Below, one piece after another: positions 48,915 through 59,151 of a stretch of 64,000 nucleotides of DNA. Numbering within the stretch: position 1 is the stretch's first letter; the number at the start of each line of letters is the position of its first letter. The notes under the pieces are model-generated. The model had not been told where the DNA came from and made no database searches. It saw nothing but the letters and a program-made list of their open reading frames with translations. Source of the stretch: Asanoa sp. WMMD1127 (GTDB taxonomy: Bacteria > Actinomycetota > Actinomycetes > Mycobacteriales > Micromonosporaceae); assembly GCF_029626225.1 (NCBI RefSeq), contig NZ_JARUBP010000001.1, positions 620,001 through 684,000 of the forward strand. Direction: 5' to 3'. A program made the position numbers and the translations under genes.

Positions 48915-50153
48915 TCATGTCGTCCCGGGCATGGAAGGCATGAGATCACCGATACCGGGCAGCGATCCCGGCGTCGGCACACCGGCGGGTGACGGCGCGG
49001 GTGAGGTGGCGGTGGGAGCGGTGGGACCACTGGGGACGGTGGGGTCCGGCAGGGCGAGCGCCGCCAGGGTCACGACGGTGACCAGCGCCACGCCGCCACC
49101 GAGCAGCGCGACACGCGGGCCGGCGCGCCGGGGCCGGGGATCCGGTCGACGTTCTGGTCGAGGTTCCGGCCGGGGTTCCACAGGGGCCGGTGGTGGCGCC
49201 GGGAGTCCGGCGACGGGGATGGCGACCAGACCTCCGGCGTACGCGGACGCGGGCGAGACGGGCGCGGCCTTCAGGGGCACCCAGGCGACCGGGGCACGGG
49301 CCACCGTGGACCCGCCCGGTCGGGGCCACCAGGTGACCTGCTCCCCGCCCAGCGGGTCGAGTGTCGGCGCGCCGTCGAGGGCCGGCTCCAGCCCGCGCAG
49401 CCGGCCGGCGAGCAGTCGCGCCGGTGGCCGCCGGTCGGGCGCCGGCGCCAGGCAGTCCTCGATCACCGGCCAGACGACGGCGGGCAGGCCCGGCGGTGGT
49501 ACCGGTGTGCACGTGGTGTGCCGGGCGAGCACCTGGGTCGGCTGGCCACCACGGTAGGGACTGCGACCGGTGAGCATCTCGAAGAGCACGATGCCGAGCG
49601 CGTAGACGTCGGCGGCCGGGCTGGCCGGCTCGCCGGCGACCACCTCGGGCGCGACGTACTCCGGCGTGGCGTGGATGACCGCGGGCCGGCCGTGGGCCAG
49701 CCGCCGCGCCACGCCGAAGTCGGTGACCCGTACCCGCCCGCCGTCGGCCGGCACGAGCAGGTTCGCCGGCTTGATGTCGCCGTGCACGACGCCCCGGCCG
49801 TGCAGATAGGCGAGCGCGTCGGCCACCTGGGCCGCGATGTGCGCCGCGACGGCCGGCGGCACCGGCCCGTCCCGCCGGATCCGCCGCCGCAGGTCGAGGC
49901 CGACGACCAGGTCCAGCACGAGCGCGGGCGCACCGTCGATCGTGGTCACGTCGCGCAGCCCGACGATGCCGGGATGGTCGAGCTCGCCCAGGATCTCCGC
50001 CTCGGCCGCGAAACCGGCGACGAGCTCGCGCTCGGCGGCCGCCTCCGGCCGCAGCACCTTGACCGCCACGGGCTCGCCGCGGTCCCGGTCGACACCGCGC
50101 CACACGGCGCCGACCGCGCCCCGCGCGATCTCGTCCCCCAGCTCGTACGCCAT
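48915..50153 (-). CDS. Membrane-anchored Ser/Thr protein kinase
   Basis: 412 aa. Kinase domain 1-260: K32 in VAVKVLRPE, catalytic D126 in HGDIKPANLL (HGD, not HRD), DFG at 145-147, and APE-like VAPEVV. A Pro-rich juxtamembrane region, one membrane segment (~350-370, VALLGGGVALVTVVTLAAL) and a short Pro/Ser/Thr outer tail follow; there are no PASTA repeats. The missing Arg before D126 suggests activation without the usual loop phosphorylation. The ATG at 50153 follows GGGAGG by 6 bases. Confidence 0.92.
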   Translation of the reverse strand: MAYELGDEIARGAVGAVWRGVDRDRGEPVAVKVLRPEAAAERELVAGFAAEAEILGELDHPGIVGLRDVTTIDGAPALVLDLVVGLDLRRRIRRDGPVPPAVAAHIAAQVADALAYLHGRGVVHGDIKPANLLVPADGGRVRVTDFGVARRLAHGRPAVIHATPEYVAPEVVAGEPASPAADVYALGIVLFEMLTGRSPYRGGQPTQVLARHTTCTPVPPPGLPAVVWPVIEDCLAPAPDRRPPARLLAGRLRGLEPALDGAPTLDPLGGEQVTWWPRPGGSTVARAPVAWVPLKAAPVSPASAYAGGLVAIPVAGLPAPPPAPVEPRPEPRPERRPDPRPRRAGPRVALLGGGVALVTVVTLAALALPDPTVPSGPTAPTATSPAPSPAGVPTPGSLPGIGDLMPSMPGTT

Positions 50154-50234
50154 CACGAACCTCCCCGCGGCCCAAGCTAGGCGCGGGAATGCCGGCGCCG
50201 GCCCGACGACCGTCGGGATGGCACGAATCAGGGT

Positions 50235-51035
50235 CTAGAGGCGGCTGCGGAACTCCCACAGCTCCGGATAGAACCGCAGCTCGATCCGGGAGCGCAGGTA
50301 GGCGCCGCCTGCCGAGCCGCCGGTGCCGGGCTTCGTGCCGATCTGGCGCTCGGCCATCAGCACGTGCCGGGCCCGCCACAGCGAGAACGCCTGGTCGTGC
50401 GCGACCAGCGCCTCGGCCAGGTCCCAGAGCTGACCGAACCGTTCGCGGTCGTTGGCTATCGCCGCGTACGCCGTGAATCGCGCCTCGGCATTCGACACGT
50501 CGAAGCCGGCCTTGGCCAGCACCGCCAGGAAGCCCTCCCAGAGGCTCGGCTGGTCGAGGCGCGCCTGCAACCGGGCCCGGTCGTCGTCGGCGAGCCCCTT
50601 GAACCGCCGCAGGAAGCCGGGGTCCTTGGCGCCGGAGAGGAACTCGATCTCGCGGAACTGGGCCGACTGGAAGCCGGAGGCCGGCGCCAGCTTGTTGCGG
50701 AAGGCGAGGAAGTCCTGCGGCGTCATCGTGTCGATCACGTCGACCTGGTTGATCAGCACCCGCTCCACCACCAGGCAGCGCTCCAGCCGCACGCGTGGCA
50801 GGTAGCTCTCCCCGACCAGCATCCGGTCGCGGGCGTCGGTCAGCTCCGACAGCAGCAGCTTGAACCACAGCTCGTACACCTGGTGGATGGTGATGAACAG
50901 CAGCTCGTCGTGGGCGGGCGGTGACGACTCCGGCACCTGCTGGTCGAGCAGGTCCGGCAGCCGCAGGTAGGCGCCGTACGTGAGGCGGCCACCCTGCTCA
51001 CCGAAATGGGCGTCGTGAAGGATCTCTTCGGTCAC
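50235..51035 (-). CDS. kynA: Tryptophan 2,3-dioxygenase
   Basis: 266 aa heme enzyme that opens the indole ring of tryptophan to N-formylkynurenine. H224 (RARHVLMAERQIG) is the heme ligand; H51 in ITIHQVYELWFK and R128 in GFQSAQFREIEF line the substrate site; GTGGSAGGAYLRS is the family loop. GTG start at 51035. No kynureninase or formamidase is adjacent, so this may serve catabolism or a kynurenine-derived metabolite. Confidence 0.94.
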   Translation of the reverse strand: MTEEILHDAHFGEQGGRLTYGAYLRLPDLLDQQVPESSPPAHDELLFITIHQVYELWFKLLLSELTDARDRMLVGESYLPRVRLERCLVVERVLINQVDVIDTMTPQDFLAFRNKLAPASGFQSAQFREIEFLSGAKDPGFLRRFKGLADDDRARLQARLDQPSLWEGFLAVLAKAGFDVSNAEARFTAYAAIANDRERFGQLWDLAEALVAHDQAFSLWRARHVLMAERQIGTKPGTGGSAGGAYLRSRIELRFYPELWEFRSRL

Positions 51036-51098
51036 CTTCGCACGGTATCCCCTCAGGGTGTTTGACCTGCCGGGGCGGGTGGAGCAGGCTGACTGGCC

Positions 51099-53510
51099 GT
51101 GGTGTCCGCGTTGGTGGGTTGGCTGGCTCTCCGCACGCCCGAGGAGCTCGCCGCGATCATGCGCCGGCGCCCCGACGCACTGCCGGCCGCCGACCTGGAA
51201 GCCCTCGCGGCCCGGCTGGCCCGCGACGGCTCGGTGGCGGCCGCCCTGTCCACTGTGCCGCTCCCCCAGGCCCAGGTGGTCGAGGCGCTGGCGGGCCTCG
51301 GCGGCCCCGGCGTCCGGCCCGACCGGCTCGCCCGCCTGCTCGGCCGCGCGGAGCACGACGCCGACCTGGCCGAGGCGCTGGCCGAGCTGGCGGAGCTGGC
51401 GCTGGTGTGGCCGGACGAGACGGGCGCGCTGCGGATGGCCGACCCGCTCTGGTCCCACCCGGAGTTCCCGCTCGCCCTCGGCCCGCCGGCCGCCACGCTG
51501 CTCGCGCCGGTCGACCGGGAGCGGCTGGCCGGCATCGCCGCGGCCTGGGGGCTGCGGCCCGACCGGCCGCGGACACTGGTGGCCGCGGTGGCCGCGGCGC
51601 TCGGCGACGAGCAGCGGGTACGCGCCGCGCTCGCGGACGCGCCCGCGCAAACCCGGGACCTCCTCGACGAGTTGGCCCATCAGGGCCCGACCGTGCCGCT
51701 GCCCGAGCCGGCGCTGGCCTGGGCCCTCGATCGGGGTCTGGTGATCGCGGACGGCTGGCGGCGGGCCACCATGCCGCACGAGGTCGCGGCGGCCCTGCGC
51801 GGGCCCGAGTGGCGTGCGCCGTTCGACCCACGGCCGCCGGTGCTCGCGGTCGGCCTCGCGCCGGCCGCCGCGGTCGAGCGCGAGGCGGTGTCCGCCGGCA
51901 CGCTCGCGGTGCACCGGGTGGGCGCGTTGCTCGACGCGGCCGAGCGCGCGCCGCTGGCGGCGCTGAAGTCTGGCGGCGTCGGCGCCCGCGAGGTGCGGCG
52001 GGTGGCCAAACTGATGGGCGCGATGGATGGCGAGACCCGGCTGTGGCTCGAGGTCGCGTCGGCGGCCGGGCTGCTCGGGTTGGCCGACGAGACGCTCGCG
52101 CCGACGGCGGCCTACGACGAATGGCGCGCCGCCAGCCCGGCCGAGCGGCTCGCCAGCCTCGCCACCGCCTGGCTGACCGTGGCGAGCCTGCCCTCGACCG
52201 ACCACCGGCCGGGCGGCGGTCCGCCGATCGCCGCGCTGCAGCCGGACCTCGCCTGGGCGGCCGTGACCGAGGCCCGCCCCCGGTTGCTGCGGCTGCTGGC
52301 CGCGCTGCCACCAGGGCGGGGCGCGGCGGCGGCCGCTCCGCGCGACGACGGTCGTCCCACCGATCCGGCCGCGGTCGTCGCGGCGCTGCGCTGGGAGCTG
52401 CCAGTGCTGCTGCCCACCGCCGACGCGGCGACCGTCCTCGTCGAGGGCACCCTGCGCGAGGCCGGGTGGCTCGGCCTGGTGGCGCTCGGCGCGCTGAGCC
52501 CGGTCGGCCGGGCACTGGTCGAGGCGCCCGACAAGGTGGCCGGGGCCGCCGCCGAGCTGCTGCCGGACGCGGTGGCCGAGGCGATCTTCGAGAGCGACCT
52601 GACCGCGCTCGTACCCGGGCTGCCGGCGGCGCCGCTAGCGACCCTGCTGGACGCCGCCGCCGAGCGGACGGCGGCCGACGGCAACGCGGCCGGCTGGCGG
52701 TTCACCCCCGACTCGGTGCGGTCCGCGCTGGACGCGGGCTTCACGGCCGGCACGCTGCTGGAGGCGCTGCGGATCGTGGCCGCGGACGGCGCGCTGCCGC
52801 AGGTGCTGGAGTACCTGATCGAGGACACCGGCCGGCAGCACGGCCAGGTGCGGGTGCGCGCCGTCGGCTGCGTGCTGCATACCGAGTCGGCGGCGCTGGC
52901 CGCGGAGCTGCTCGGCGCCCGGCCGCTGCGCGGGCTCGGCCTGGTCGCGCTGGCGCCGACGATCCTGACCAGCCCGCGCGCGGCCGAGGAGACGCTCGAC
53001 GCGCTGCGGGCGGCCGGCTACGCGCCGGCGAGCGAGGACGCGACCGGCGCGCCGACCGTGCGGCGGGTGCCCCGGGCCCGCGCCGCGCCCCGCCGGCGGC
53101 ACGTTCCCGCGGCGCGGCCGGCCCCGGCCGGCGACCTGGTCGAGGTGGCGGAGCGGCTGCTGGAGGCGGACGTCGTGGTGGCCGTCCCGGCGAGCGGCGC
53201 CGACGAGCCGGCCCGGCCGATGCTGTGGCTGGTGCCCGACGAGACCGCCGCCGAACCGGCGCCGGACGTGGCCGCCGAGGTTCGGCGGCACGCGCCCCAG
53301 CTCGACCAGCGGCAGCAGGAGCTGCTGGTCTACGCGATCGTGGCCGGCGAGCCGGTCACCATCGACTACCGCACGGGCGGCGGCGACTTCTCCAGCCGGG
53401 TCGTCGAGCCCCGTGAGCTCGACGGCAAACGGCTGGTCGCCTGGTGCCGGCTCCGCGACGACGAACGCGTCTTCGGCCTCAACCGGATCGAACGCGTCCG
53501 ACCGGGCTAG
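51099..53510 (+). CDS. Helicase-associated/WYL-domain protein (Rv0862c-like)
   Basis: 803 aa. Ala- and Leu-rich helical N-terminal part similar to the XPB/Ssl2 N-terminal (helicase-associated) domain, no Walker A, and a C-terminal WYL-like domain (~730-800) ending QQELLVYAIVAGEPVTIDYR...NRIERVRP. In mycobacteria the homologue sits next to the XPB helicase; here no helicase gene is near. Probably a DNA-repair accessory or regulator. GTG start; the last 4 bases overlap pruA. Confidence 0.8.
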   Translation: MVSALVGWLALRTPEELAAIMRRRPDALPAADLEALAARLARDGSVAAALSTVPLPQAQVVEALAGLGGPGVRPDRLARLLGRAEHDADLAEALAELAELALVWPDETGALRMADPLWSHPEFPLALGPPAATLLAPVDRERLAGIAAAWGLRPDRPRTLVAAVAAALGDEQRVRAALADAPAQTRDLLDELAHQGPTVPLPEPALAWALDRGLVIADGWRRATMPHEVAAALRGPEWRAPFDPRPPVLAVGLAPAAAVEREAVSAGTLAVHRVGALLDAAERAPLAALKSGGVGAREVRRVAKLMGAMDGETRLWLEVASAAGLLGLADETLAPTAAYDEWRAASPAERLASLATAWLTVASLPSTDHRPGGGPPIAALQPDLAWAAVTEARPRLLRLLAALPPGRGAAAAAPRDDGRPTDPAAVVAALRWELPVLLPTADAATVLVEGTLREAGWLGLVALGALSPVGRALVEAPDKVAGAAAELLPDAVAEAIFESDLTALVPGLPAAPLATLLDAAAERTAADGNAAGWRFTPDSVRSALDAGFTAGTLLEALRIVAADGALPQVLEYLIEDTGRQHGQVRVRAVGCVLHTESAALAAELLGARPLRGLGLVALAPTILTSPRAAEETLDALRAAGYAPASEDATGAPTVRRVPRARAAPRRRHVPAARPAPAGDLVEVAERLLEADVVVAVPASGADEPARPMLWLVPDETAAEPAPDVAAEVRRHAPQLDQRQQELLVYAIVAGEPVTIDYRTGGGDFSSRVVEPRELDGKRLVAWCRLRDDERVFGLNRIERVRPG

Positions 53511-55135
53511 CCCATGTGCGGGTAGCGGTGGTCGGTCGGCGGCACGAAGGTCTCCTTGATCGTGCGGGGGCTGACCCAGCGGATCAGGTTGTGCCACGAG
53601 CCGGCCTTGTCGTTGGTGCCGCTGGCCCGCGCGCCGCCGAACGGCTGCTGGCCGACCACGGCGCCGGTCGGCTTGTCGTTGATGTAGAAGTTGCCCGCCG
53701 CGAAGCGGAGCACCTCGGCGACCTGGTCGACGACCCGGCGGTCGTTGGCGAAGATCGAGCCCGTCAGCGCGTACGGCGCGACGTTCTCGGCCTGGCACAC
53801 CACCTCGTCGAACTTCGCGTCGTCGAAGACGTGGACGCCGAGGATCGGCCCGAAGTATTCGGTCGTGAACACCTCGTGGGTCGGGTCGCTGCTCTCGACG
53901 ACGGTCGGGCGGACGAACCAGCCCTCGCTGTCGTCGACGGTTCCGCCGGCCAGCACGGTGCACGACGCGGAGTTCTTGATCCGGTCGAGCGCGCCCGCAT
54001 GCTTGGCGAACGCCCGGGCGTCGATCACGGCGCCACCGAAGTTACTGAAGTCGGTGACGTCGCCGTAGGTGAGGCTGTCGGCGGTCGCGGCCAGCCGGTC
54101 GCGCAGGCCACCCTCCCAGATCGACCGCGGGACGTACGCGCGGGAAGCCGCGGAGCACTTCTGGCCCTGGAACTCGAAGGCGCCGCGGATCAGCGCGGTG
54201 TGCAGCGCGTCGACGTCGGCGCTGGTGTGCGCGATCACGAAGTCCTTGCCGCCGGTCTCGCCGACGATCCGCGGGTAGCCCCGGTAGCGGTCGAGGTTGC
54301 CGCCGACCTCGTGCCACAGGTGGCGGAAGGTGGCCGTCGAACCGGTGAAGTGGATGCCGGCCAGGTCGGGGTCGGCCAGCGCCACCTCGGAGACGGCCAG
54401 GCCGTCGCCGGTCACCATGTTAATCACGCCGGGCGGCAGGCCGGCCGCCTCGAACAGCCGCATCGTGAAGTGCGCCGCGAACTGCTGGGTCGGCGACGGC
54501 TTCCAGATCACCGTGTTGCCCATCAGCGCGGGCGCGGTGGGCAGGTTGCCGGCGATCGCGGTGAAGTTGAACGGCGTGATCGCGTAGACGAAGCCCTCGA
54601 GCGGGCGGTGGTCGAACCGGTTCCACACCCCGTTGGCCGAACGGGGCTGGTCGGCCAGCAGGTCGCGGCCGAAGTGCACGTTGAACCGCAGGAAGTCGAT
54701 CAGCTCGCAGGCCGCGTCGATCTCCGCCTGGTAGGCGGTCTTCGACTGGCCGAGCATGGTCGCCGCGTTGAGCGTGTCGCGCCAGGGACCGGCCAGGAGG
54801 TCGGCCGCCCGGAGGAAGATGGCTGCCCGGTCCTCGTAGGGGAGGGTCCGCCACATGGGTGCCGCCGCCTTGGCGGCCGTCACCGCCGCCTGCGCGTCGG
54901 CGTTGGACGCGTTGTGGGTGACCCCCAGCACATGCCGGTGCCGGTGTGGCTGCACGACGTCGATGGCGTCGCCGGCGCCCATGCGCTGCTCGCCGTCGAT
55001 CGTCATGGTCAGCTCGGCCCGCTCACCGGCGAGTTCGGCCAGGCGGCGCTGAAGGCTGTCCCGCTCGGCGCTGCCGGGCGCGTAGTCACGCACGGGCTCG
55101 TTGCGCGGCTCGGGGGTCTGGAATATGGCGTCCAT
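53507..55135 (-). CDS. pruA: L-glutamate gamma-semialdehyde dehydrogenase
   Basis: 542 aa, the length of 1-pyrroline-5-carboxylate dehydrogenases. Catalytic C327 (GQKCSAASR) and E293 (VGETGGKDF), with the NAD fold between ~180 and 300 (ITPFNFTAIAGN). It oxidises the proline-breakdown product glutamate semialdehyde to glutamate. No proline dehydrogenase gene is adjacent, unlike in many actinobacteria. ATG start with a weak GGAG upstream. Confidence 0.95.
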   Translation of the reverse strand: MDAIFQTPEPRNEPVRDYAPGSAERDSLQRRLAELAGERAELTMTIDGEQRMGAGDAIDVVQPHRHRHVLGVTHNASNADAQAAVTAAKAAAPMWRTLPYEDRAAIFLRAADLLAGPWRDTLNAATMLGQSKTAYQAEIDAACELIDFLRFNVHFGRDLLADQPRSANGVWNRFDHRPLEGFVYAITPFNFTAIAGNLPTAPALMGNTVIWKPSPTQQFAAHFTMRLFEAAGLPPGVINMVTGDGLAVSEVALADPDLAGIHFTGSTATFRHLWHEVGGNLDRYRGYPRIVGETGGKDFVIAHTSADVDALHTALIRGAFEFQGQKCSAASRAYVPRSIWEGGLRDRLAATADSLTYGDVTDFSNFGGAVIDARAFAKHAGALDRIKNSASCTVLAGGTVDDSEGWFVRPTVVESSDPTHEVFTTEYFGPILGVHVFDDAKFDEVVCQAENVAPYALTGSIFANDRRVVDQVAEVLRFAAGNFYINDKPTGAVVGQQPFGGARASGTNDKAGSWHNLIRWVSPRTIKETFVPPTDHRYPHMG

Positions 55136-55377
55136 CTTCGGCTCCTGACCGATCTCGACGGCTCTGGCGACATCGGGCCCGCCGGCGCCGGGCGGTCAAC
55201 CGGGCGCGCGCCCGCGACCACCGGCGGGTGCCGGCGCCACGGTGGTGGGACCTCACGCCATATTCGCACGTCCGACCGCGTGGCGGCCCGTCCGCGCCCG
55301 CGCCCGGGGGCGCTCAACCGGCCCGCGTACGCTGGGCTGTCGAGCGGACCGGGGTCGAGCCGACCGAAGGGGAGACG

Positions 55378-56451
55378 ATGAGCGAGCGCACCGGGGCTGT
55401 GGACTCGCCCCCCGCCGACGAGACGCCGGCCGTGGTCGAACAGCGCAAGCCCGTCGAGGAGGCGGTCGCCGACCGGCCGTCCGTCGACGAGCCCGCTGAC
55501 GACGAGGCGGCCGCCGACGAGGTGGTGGGCGACACCGAGCCGGTCGCTGCCGAGGAGGCCGCCGACGACGAGACGCCCGTGCGGATCTCGTCGCGCCCGA
55601 CCGGGCGTACGACCGGGCTGATCCCCGCCCCCGGCGCCGGACTGCTCGCCCTGTTGGCGCTGGCCTGGTTCGGCACGACGCTCTGGGTGTTGCAGCGGGA
55701 GATCTCGACCTCCGTGACCGACGCGGTGGCCATCGCATCCGCCGCCATCTCGCTGCCCACGGTCGTCTCGGCCAGCCTGGTCGCGGGCGCGGCGGCGGCG
55801 CTGGTGACGGTCAACCTGATCGCCCGCGCCGGCTGGACCCCGGCGGCCTCGACCCGGTGGGCGGGCGCGCTGGTGACCAGCATCGTGGTCGGTCTGCTGG
55901 GCGCGCTCGGCGTGCTGGCCGGGTACGACGGCCCGGGCAGCCGGGTGCTGGCGGCCACGATCGCGGCGGCCGCGGTGGTCGGCGGGGCGCTGGCCGGCCT
56001 GCGCCCCACGTCGGTGGTGGCCGCGATCTGCTCCGGCGCGCTCGCGGTGTTCGCGGTGCAGTTCGTGCTCAACTACCTCGGCGCCGGGGTGATCTCCGGG
56101 GCCAGCATGCTCGCGGCGATCGTCGCGGGGCTCGTCGGGGGCCTGGTGCCCTACTTCTACCTCCGCAAGGTCGGCAAGCGGGAGACCACCGAGGGCGGCC
56201 CGCTGCGCTGGCCGGCCTACATGGTGACCGGCGCCGGGGTCGGCCTCGCGCTGCTGGTGACCGAGGTGATCACCCGGGTCGGCGGCGCGCAGGTGCTCGA
56301 CGCGGTGGCCGCGCTCAGCGACCTCGACCGGGCGTACCGGGCGCACGTGGACGCGGACCGCCTCACGTACGCCCTCGTCGTGCTCTTCGTGGGTGCGCTG
56401 GCCACCACGATCGCCTTCGGGCGGACGCTGCCGTCAAAGAAGCGTGTCTAG
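55378..56451 (+). CDS. Membrane protein with long acidic N-terminus
   Basis: 357 aa, family not recognised. The first ~75 residues are acidic and disordered ([16 protein letters not shown]). Then come about eight hydrophobic segments in paired hairpins, ending in [11 protein letters not shown]. No catalytic motif seen. GGGGAGA precedes the ATG at 55378. Its last 18 bases overlap the convergent DUF6912 gene. Typical of conserved hypothetical actinobacterial membrane proteins. Confidence 0.7.
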   Translation: MSERTGAVDSPPADETPAVVEQRKPVEEAVADRPSVDEPADDEAAADEVVGDTEPVAAEEAADDETPVRISSRPTGRTTGLIPAPGAGLLALLALAWFGTTLWVLQREISTSVTDAVAIASAAISLPTVVSASLVAGAAAALVTVNLIARAGWTPAASTRWAGALVTSIVVGLLGALGVLAGYDGPGSRVLAATIAAAAVVGGALAGLRPTSVVAAICSGALAVFAVQFVLNYLGAGVISGASMLAAIVAGLVGGLVPYFYLRKVGKRETTEGGPLRWPAYMVTGAGVGLALLVTEVITRVGGAQVLDAVAALSDLDRAYRAHVDADRLTYALVVLFVGALATTIAFGRTLPSKKRV

Positions 56452-56931
56452 CTCCGAGACGTCGTACCACTCGAGCTCGTGGTCCTCGGCCCCGTCGACG
56501 GTGAACTGCGCGTCGGGGTCGCCGGCCAGCGCCTCCTCCACCTGATCGGCGGCCGCGGCCACGTCGGGCTCGGCGTCGGCGCTGTCGACGTGGATGGCCG
56601 CGACCGCCTGCACCGGCACGGGACCGGTCAGCCTGACCATGCTGGAGCCGAGCTCCGCGTCGACCCGCTGCACGGCTGACCGGGCCAGGTCGGCCGAGAC
56701 CACCACCCGCCGGCGGGGCGCGGTCGGGTCCTGGCGGAGGAGCCGCAGGGCGCTCTGGGCGGCCCGGGTGAAGGCGACGTACTCGAGCTCCTCCTCGTCG
56801 CCCTCGGCGTACCACTCCCGGAGGTCGGCGGTCACCGCGTGCGCGGCGGCGGCGGTCAGGCCCTCGTTGCGGAGGGCGGCGAGCATCGGCAGCGTCGCCG
56901 GCAGGTAGACCCGGATCAGAGCGTCTGGCAC
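56434..56931 (-). CDS. DUF6912-family protein
   Basis: 165 aa. Begins [19 protein letters not shown] and ends [14 protein letters not shown]; this shape is common and conserved in actinobacteria, with no known function. The GTG at 56931 is chosen because conservation starts there; an ATG at 56946 is in frame. It lies 8 bases after the rhodanese gene on the same strand, so the two are probably one operon. Confidence 0.8.
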   Translation of the reverse strand: MPDALIRVYLPATLPMLAALRNEGLTAAAAHAVTADLREWYAEGDEEELEYVAFTRAAQSALRLLRQDPTAPRRRVVVSADLARSAVQRVDAELGSSMVRLTGPVPVQAVAAIHVDSADAEPDVAAAADQVEEALAGDPDAQFTVDGAEDHELEWYDVSELDTLL

Positions 56932-56938
56932 CGCACGT

Positions 56939-57352
56939 TCATACACTGCCGCCGGGTGTGGCCGCCAGCGGCGCGGTCAACGGGTCTGCCGGCCGGGTGA
57001 CCAGGCCCTCGGGGGTGACGACCGGGAAGCCCTCGCGGATCCAGTACTCGATGCCGCCGATCATCTCCTTGACCTCGTAGCCGCGGCGGGCCAGGTCGTA
57101 GGCCGCCTTGGTGGCGCCGTCGCAGCCGGGGCCCCAGCAGTGCACGACGATCGGCTTGTCCTTGTCGAGCAGCTTGTCGGCGCGCATGGGGATCATGCGC
57201 CGTGGGAGGTGGATCGCCTGCTGGATGTGAGCCTGGCGCCAGGAGGCGAGGTCGCGGACGTCGACGAGGGTGACGGTCTCGATCTCCGCGTGTACGTCGG
57301 AGACGTCGGTCTGGAAGGCGAGCTTGGCGGCGAAGAAGTCCTGGGCGTTCAT
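56939..57352 (-). CDS. Rhodanese-like domain protein
   Basis: 137 aa single rhodanese domain with the active-site loop [14 protein letters not shown] (C72 the persulfide residue). The loop is longer than the usual CxxGxR type and carries a second Cys (C77). It may transfer sulfur to a thiol or cyanide. Divergent from the Lrp-type regulator, which could control it. Confidence 0.88.
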   Translation of the reverse strand: MNAQDFFAAKLAFQTDVSDVHAEIETVTLVDVRDLASWRQAHIQQAIHLPRRMIPMRADKLLDKDKPIVVHCWGPGCDGATKAAYDLARRGYEVKEMIGGIEYWIREGFPVVTPEGLVTRPADPLTAPLAATPGGSV

Positions 57353-57446
57353 GGTGGTTGACGGTATGCGGGTTTGCTCCCCTGATGAATGGGCGATCGG
57401 TGGTCTTGGCGTTGTTCGGCCGCTGGATCGACGGTAGTTTGGCGGC

Positions 57447-57938
57447 GTGGCCGCTTCTTCCCCGGTGCTCGACCCGACCGACTGGCGATTGCTCGCTGCG
57501 CTGCAGGAGGCGGGGCGGGCGTCCTATGCCGAGCTGGCGCGGATGGTGGCGATGTCGCCGAGCGCGGTGGCGGAGCGGGTGCGGCGGTTGGAGGAGGCCG
57601 GGGTGGTCTCCGGGTACCGCGCGGTGGTGCCGCCGGCGGTCGTCGGCCTCGAGATCATGGCCTTTGTCCGGCTGCGTTACCCGACGGGCAACTACAAGCC
57701 GTTCTACGCACTGCTCGACAGCACGCCGGAGATCATCGAGGCCCACCATGTCACGGGCGAGGACTGCTTCGTGCTCAAGGTGGTGGCCCGGTCGATGCGT
57801 CACCTCGAGTCGGTGTCGGGCCGGATCGCCGGCCTGGGCGCGGTGACGACCAGCGTCGTCTACTCGAGCCCGCTGCCCGGCCGCGACGTCTCGGCCGCCG
57901 CGGCGCTCGATCCGGCTGGCCCCGGGGCCAGGGCATAG
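57447..57938 (+). CDS. Lrp/AsnC-family transcriptional regulator
   Basis: 163 aa. The helix-turn-helix is in ALQEAGRASYAELARMVAMSPSAVAERVRRLEEAGVV, followed by the RAM ligand-binding domain (VVGLEIMAFVRLRY ... EIIEAHHVTGEDCFVLKVVA). It likely senses an amino acid and controls the divergent rhodanese gene. GTG start at 57447. Confidence 0.92.
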   Translation: MAASSPVLDPTDWRLLAALQEAGRASYAELARMVAMSPSAVAERVRRLEEAGVVSGYRAVVPPAVVGLEIMAFVRLRYPTGNYKPFYALLDSTPEIIEAHHVTGEDCFVLKVVARSMRHLESVSGRIAGLGAVTTSVVYSSPLPGRDVSAAAALDPAGPGARA

Positions 57939-58001
57939 GTGCTGCCGACAGGCAGTCGATGGCAAACTGAGGCGACCGGACCGATCTGGGGAGTGATTTC
58001 G

Positions 58002-58226
58002 GTGGCCGAACCGAGATTCCTGCAGCTGTCCGAGGTGGCCGAGGAGCTGGCCGTCTCGGACTCGCAGGTCTACCACATGGTCCGCAGCGGCGAGCTTCCG
58101 GCGATCAAGATCGGCGGTCGGGGGCAGTGGCGGGTCGAGCGGGTCAGGCTCGAGGAATACATCGCCCGGAAATATGCCGAGACCGCCGAGTGGGTCCAGA
58201 GCAACCCGCTGATCGACAAAGAGTGA
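58002..58226 (+). CDS. Excisionase-type (MerR-like) helix-turn-helix protein
   Basis: 74 aa. FLQLSEVAEELAVSDSQVYHMVRSGELPAIKIGGRGQWRV is a winged HTH of the excisionase/AlpA type. Such small proteins next to Rv3235-like and secA genes are conserved in actinobacteria and are not phage-related. The GTG at 58002 follows GGGGAG by 9 bases; the frame is open from 57939. Confidence 0.85.
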   Translation: MAEPRFLQLSEVAEELAVSDSQVYHMVRSGELPAIKIGGRGQWRVERVRLEEYIARKYAETAEWVQSNPLIDKE

Positions 58227-58235
58227 TTTCCCGGT

Positions 58236-58270
58236 AAGTGGGGTGTCCGCGGTGCGCGGACACCTCACTT
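58236..58270 (+). terminator. Strong hairpin after the HTH gene
   Basis: 15-bp stem with one G-T pair (58236-58250 with 58256-58270) and a GGTGC loop, 9 bases after the stop of the excisionase-type gene; followed by TGCC, not a T-run. Confidence 0.75.
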
Positions 58271-58384
58271 TGCCTGCCCGCCATTGACGGTGGCCGAAGT
58301 CTGAGCGCAGAATGAGCTGGTCGAAGGCAAACGAAAGCAAACACAAGATTCTTTGTCTGATCAGCCCACCGGGGAGGCTGCTCG

Positions 58385-59149
58385 ATGTCGACCACGACCC
58401 TCAACCACCGACTACCAGCACGGGCGCGGGCCACCGGGACAGGATGGCCGAGTCCTGCAACGCGCCACCGTGTCGCAACCCTCAGCGGGCGCGGTCAGCC
58501 CGACAGCAACGGCGGGGCAACCCCTCGCCGTGTCGTGCATGATGCGGGGGCGTCGTTGATTCGGCGGTCGCCGCAGCAGCGGCGGACGGTGACCCGCGGC
58601 GGCTACTACCCACCGATCCGGGTGCGGCCGGCGCCGTCGTTCGAGACGCCGTTCGCGCACGAGGACGGCGCCGACGAGTGGTATCGCGAGGCTGGCGGCC
58701 AGCTCTCCTTCGACTTCGCCGCGCTGACGCGGCGGGCGGAGCCGATCCGCGAGATCCCCATGGCGCCACCGCCACCGGCCGAGCCGCGCCCCGTCGCGTC
58801 GCCCGATGCCCGCCGCGCGGCCGGCCGGTTCACGCGGACCTGTCTGGAGATCCTCAACGGCTACCGCCCGGTGGCCCACGTCCGGCCGCTCGCCAAGCCG
58901 GCGACCGCCCACACGCTGATCGACCAGCTGCTGGACGCCCTTCGCCGCATGCCGGTCGCGCCGACCGTGCCGCGGCGACAGCAGCAGCCGGAGCTGGTGA
59001 GGCTACGCCGGCTACGCATCAGCGAGCCGACGCCCGGCGTCGTCGAGGCCGCCGCGGCGCTGGGCACCGACGCCCGCACGTGGGCGATGGCCTTCCGCCT
59101 GGAACACACCAGCACTCGATGGCTCGGCACGGTCCTGCAGGTCCTATGA
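58385..59149 (+). CDS. Rv3235-family protein
   Basis: 254 aa. The last ~110 residues (FTRTCLEILNGYRPVAHVRPLAKP ... WAMAFRLEHTSTRWLGTVLQVL) match the Rv3235 family conserved next to secA in actinobacteria. The first ~110 residues are low-complexity and Arg-rich. The ATG at 58385 is the first possible; conservation begins far later, so the true start is uncertain. Function unknown. Confidence 0.8.
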   Translation: MSTTTLNHRLPARARATGTGWPSPATRHRVATLSGRGQPDSNGGATPRRVVHDAGASLIRRSPQQRRTVTRGGYYPPIRVRPAPSFETPFAHEDGADEWYREAGGQLSFDFAALTRRAEPIREIPMAPPPPAEPRPVASPDARRAAGRFTRTCLEILNGYRPVAHVRPLAKPATAHTLIDQLLDALRRMPVAPTVPRRQQQPELVRLRRLRISEPTPGVVEAAAALGTDARTWAMAFRLEHTSTRWLGTVLQVL

Positions 59150-59151
59150 CT

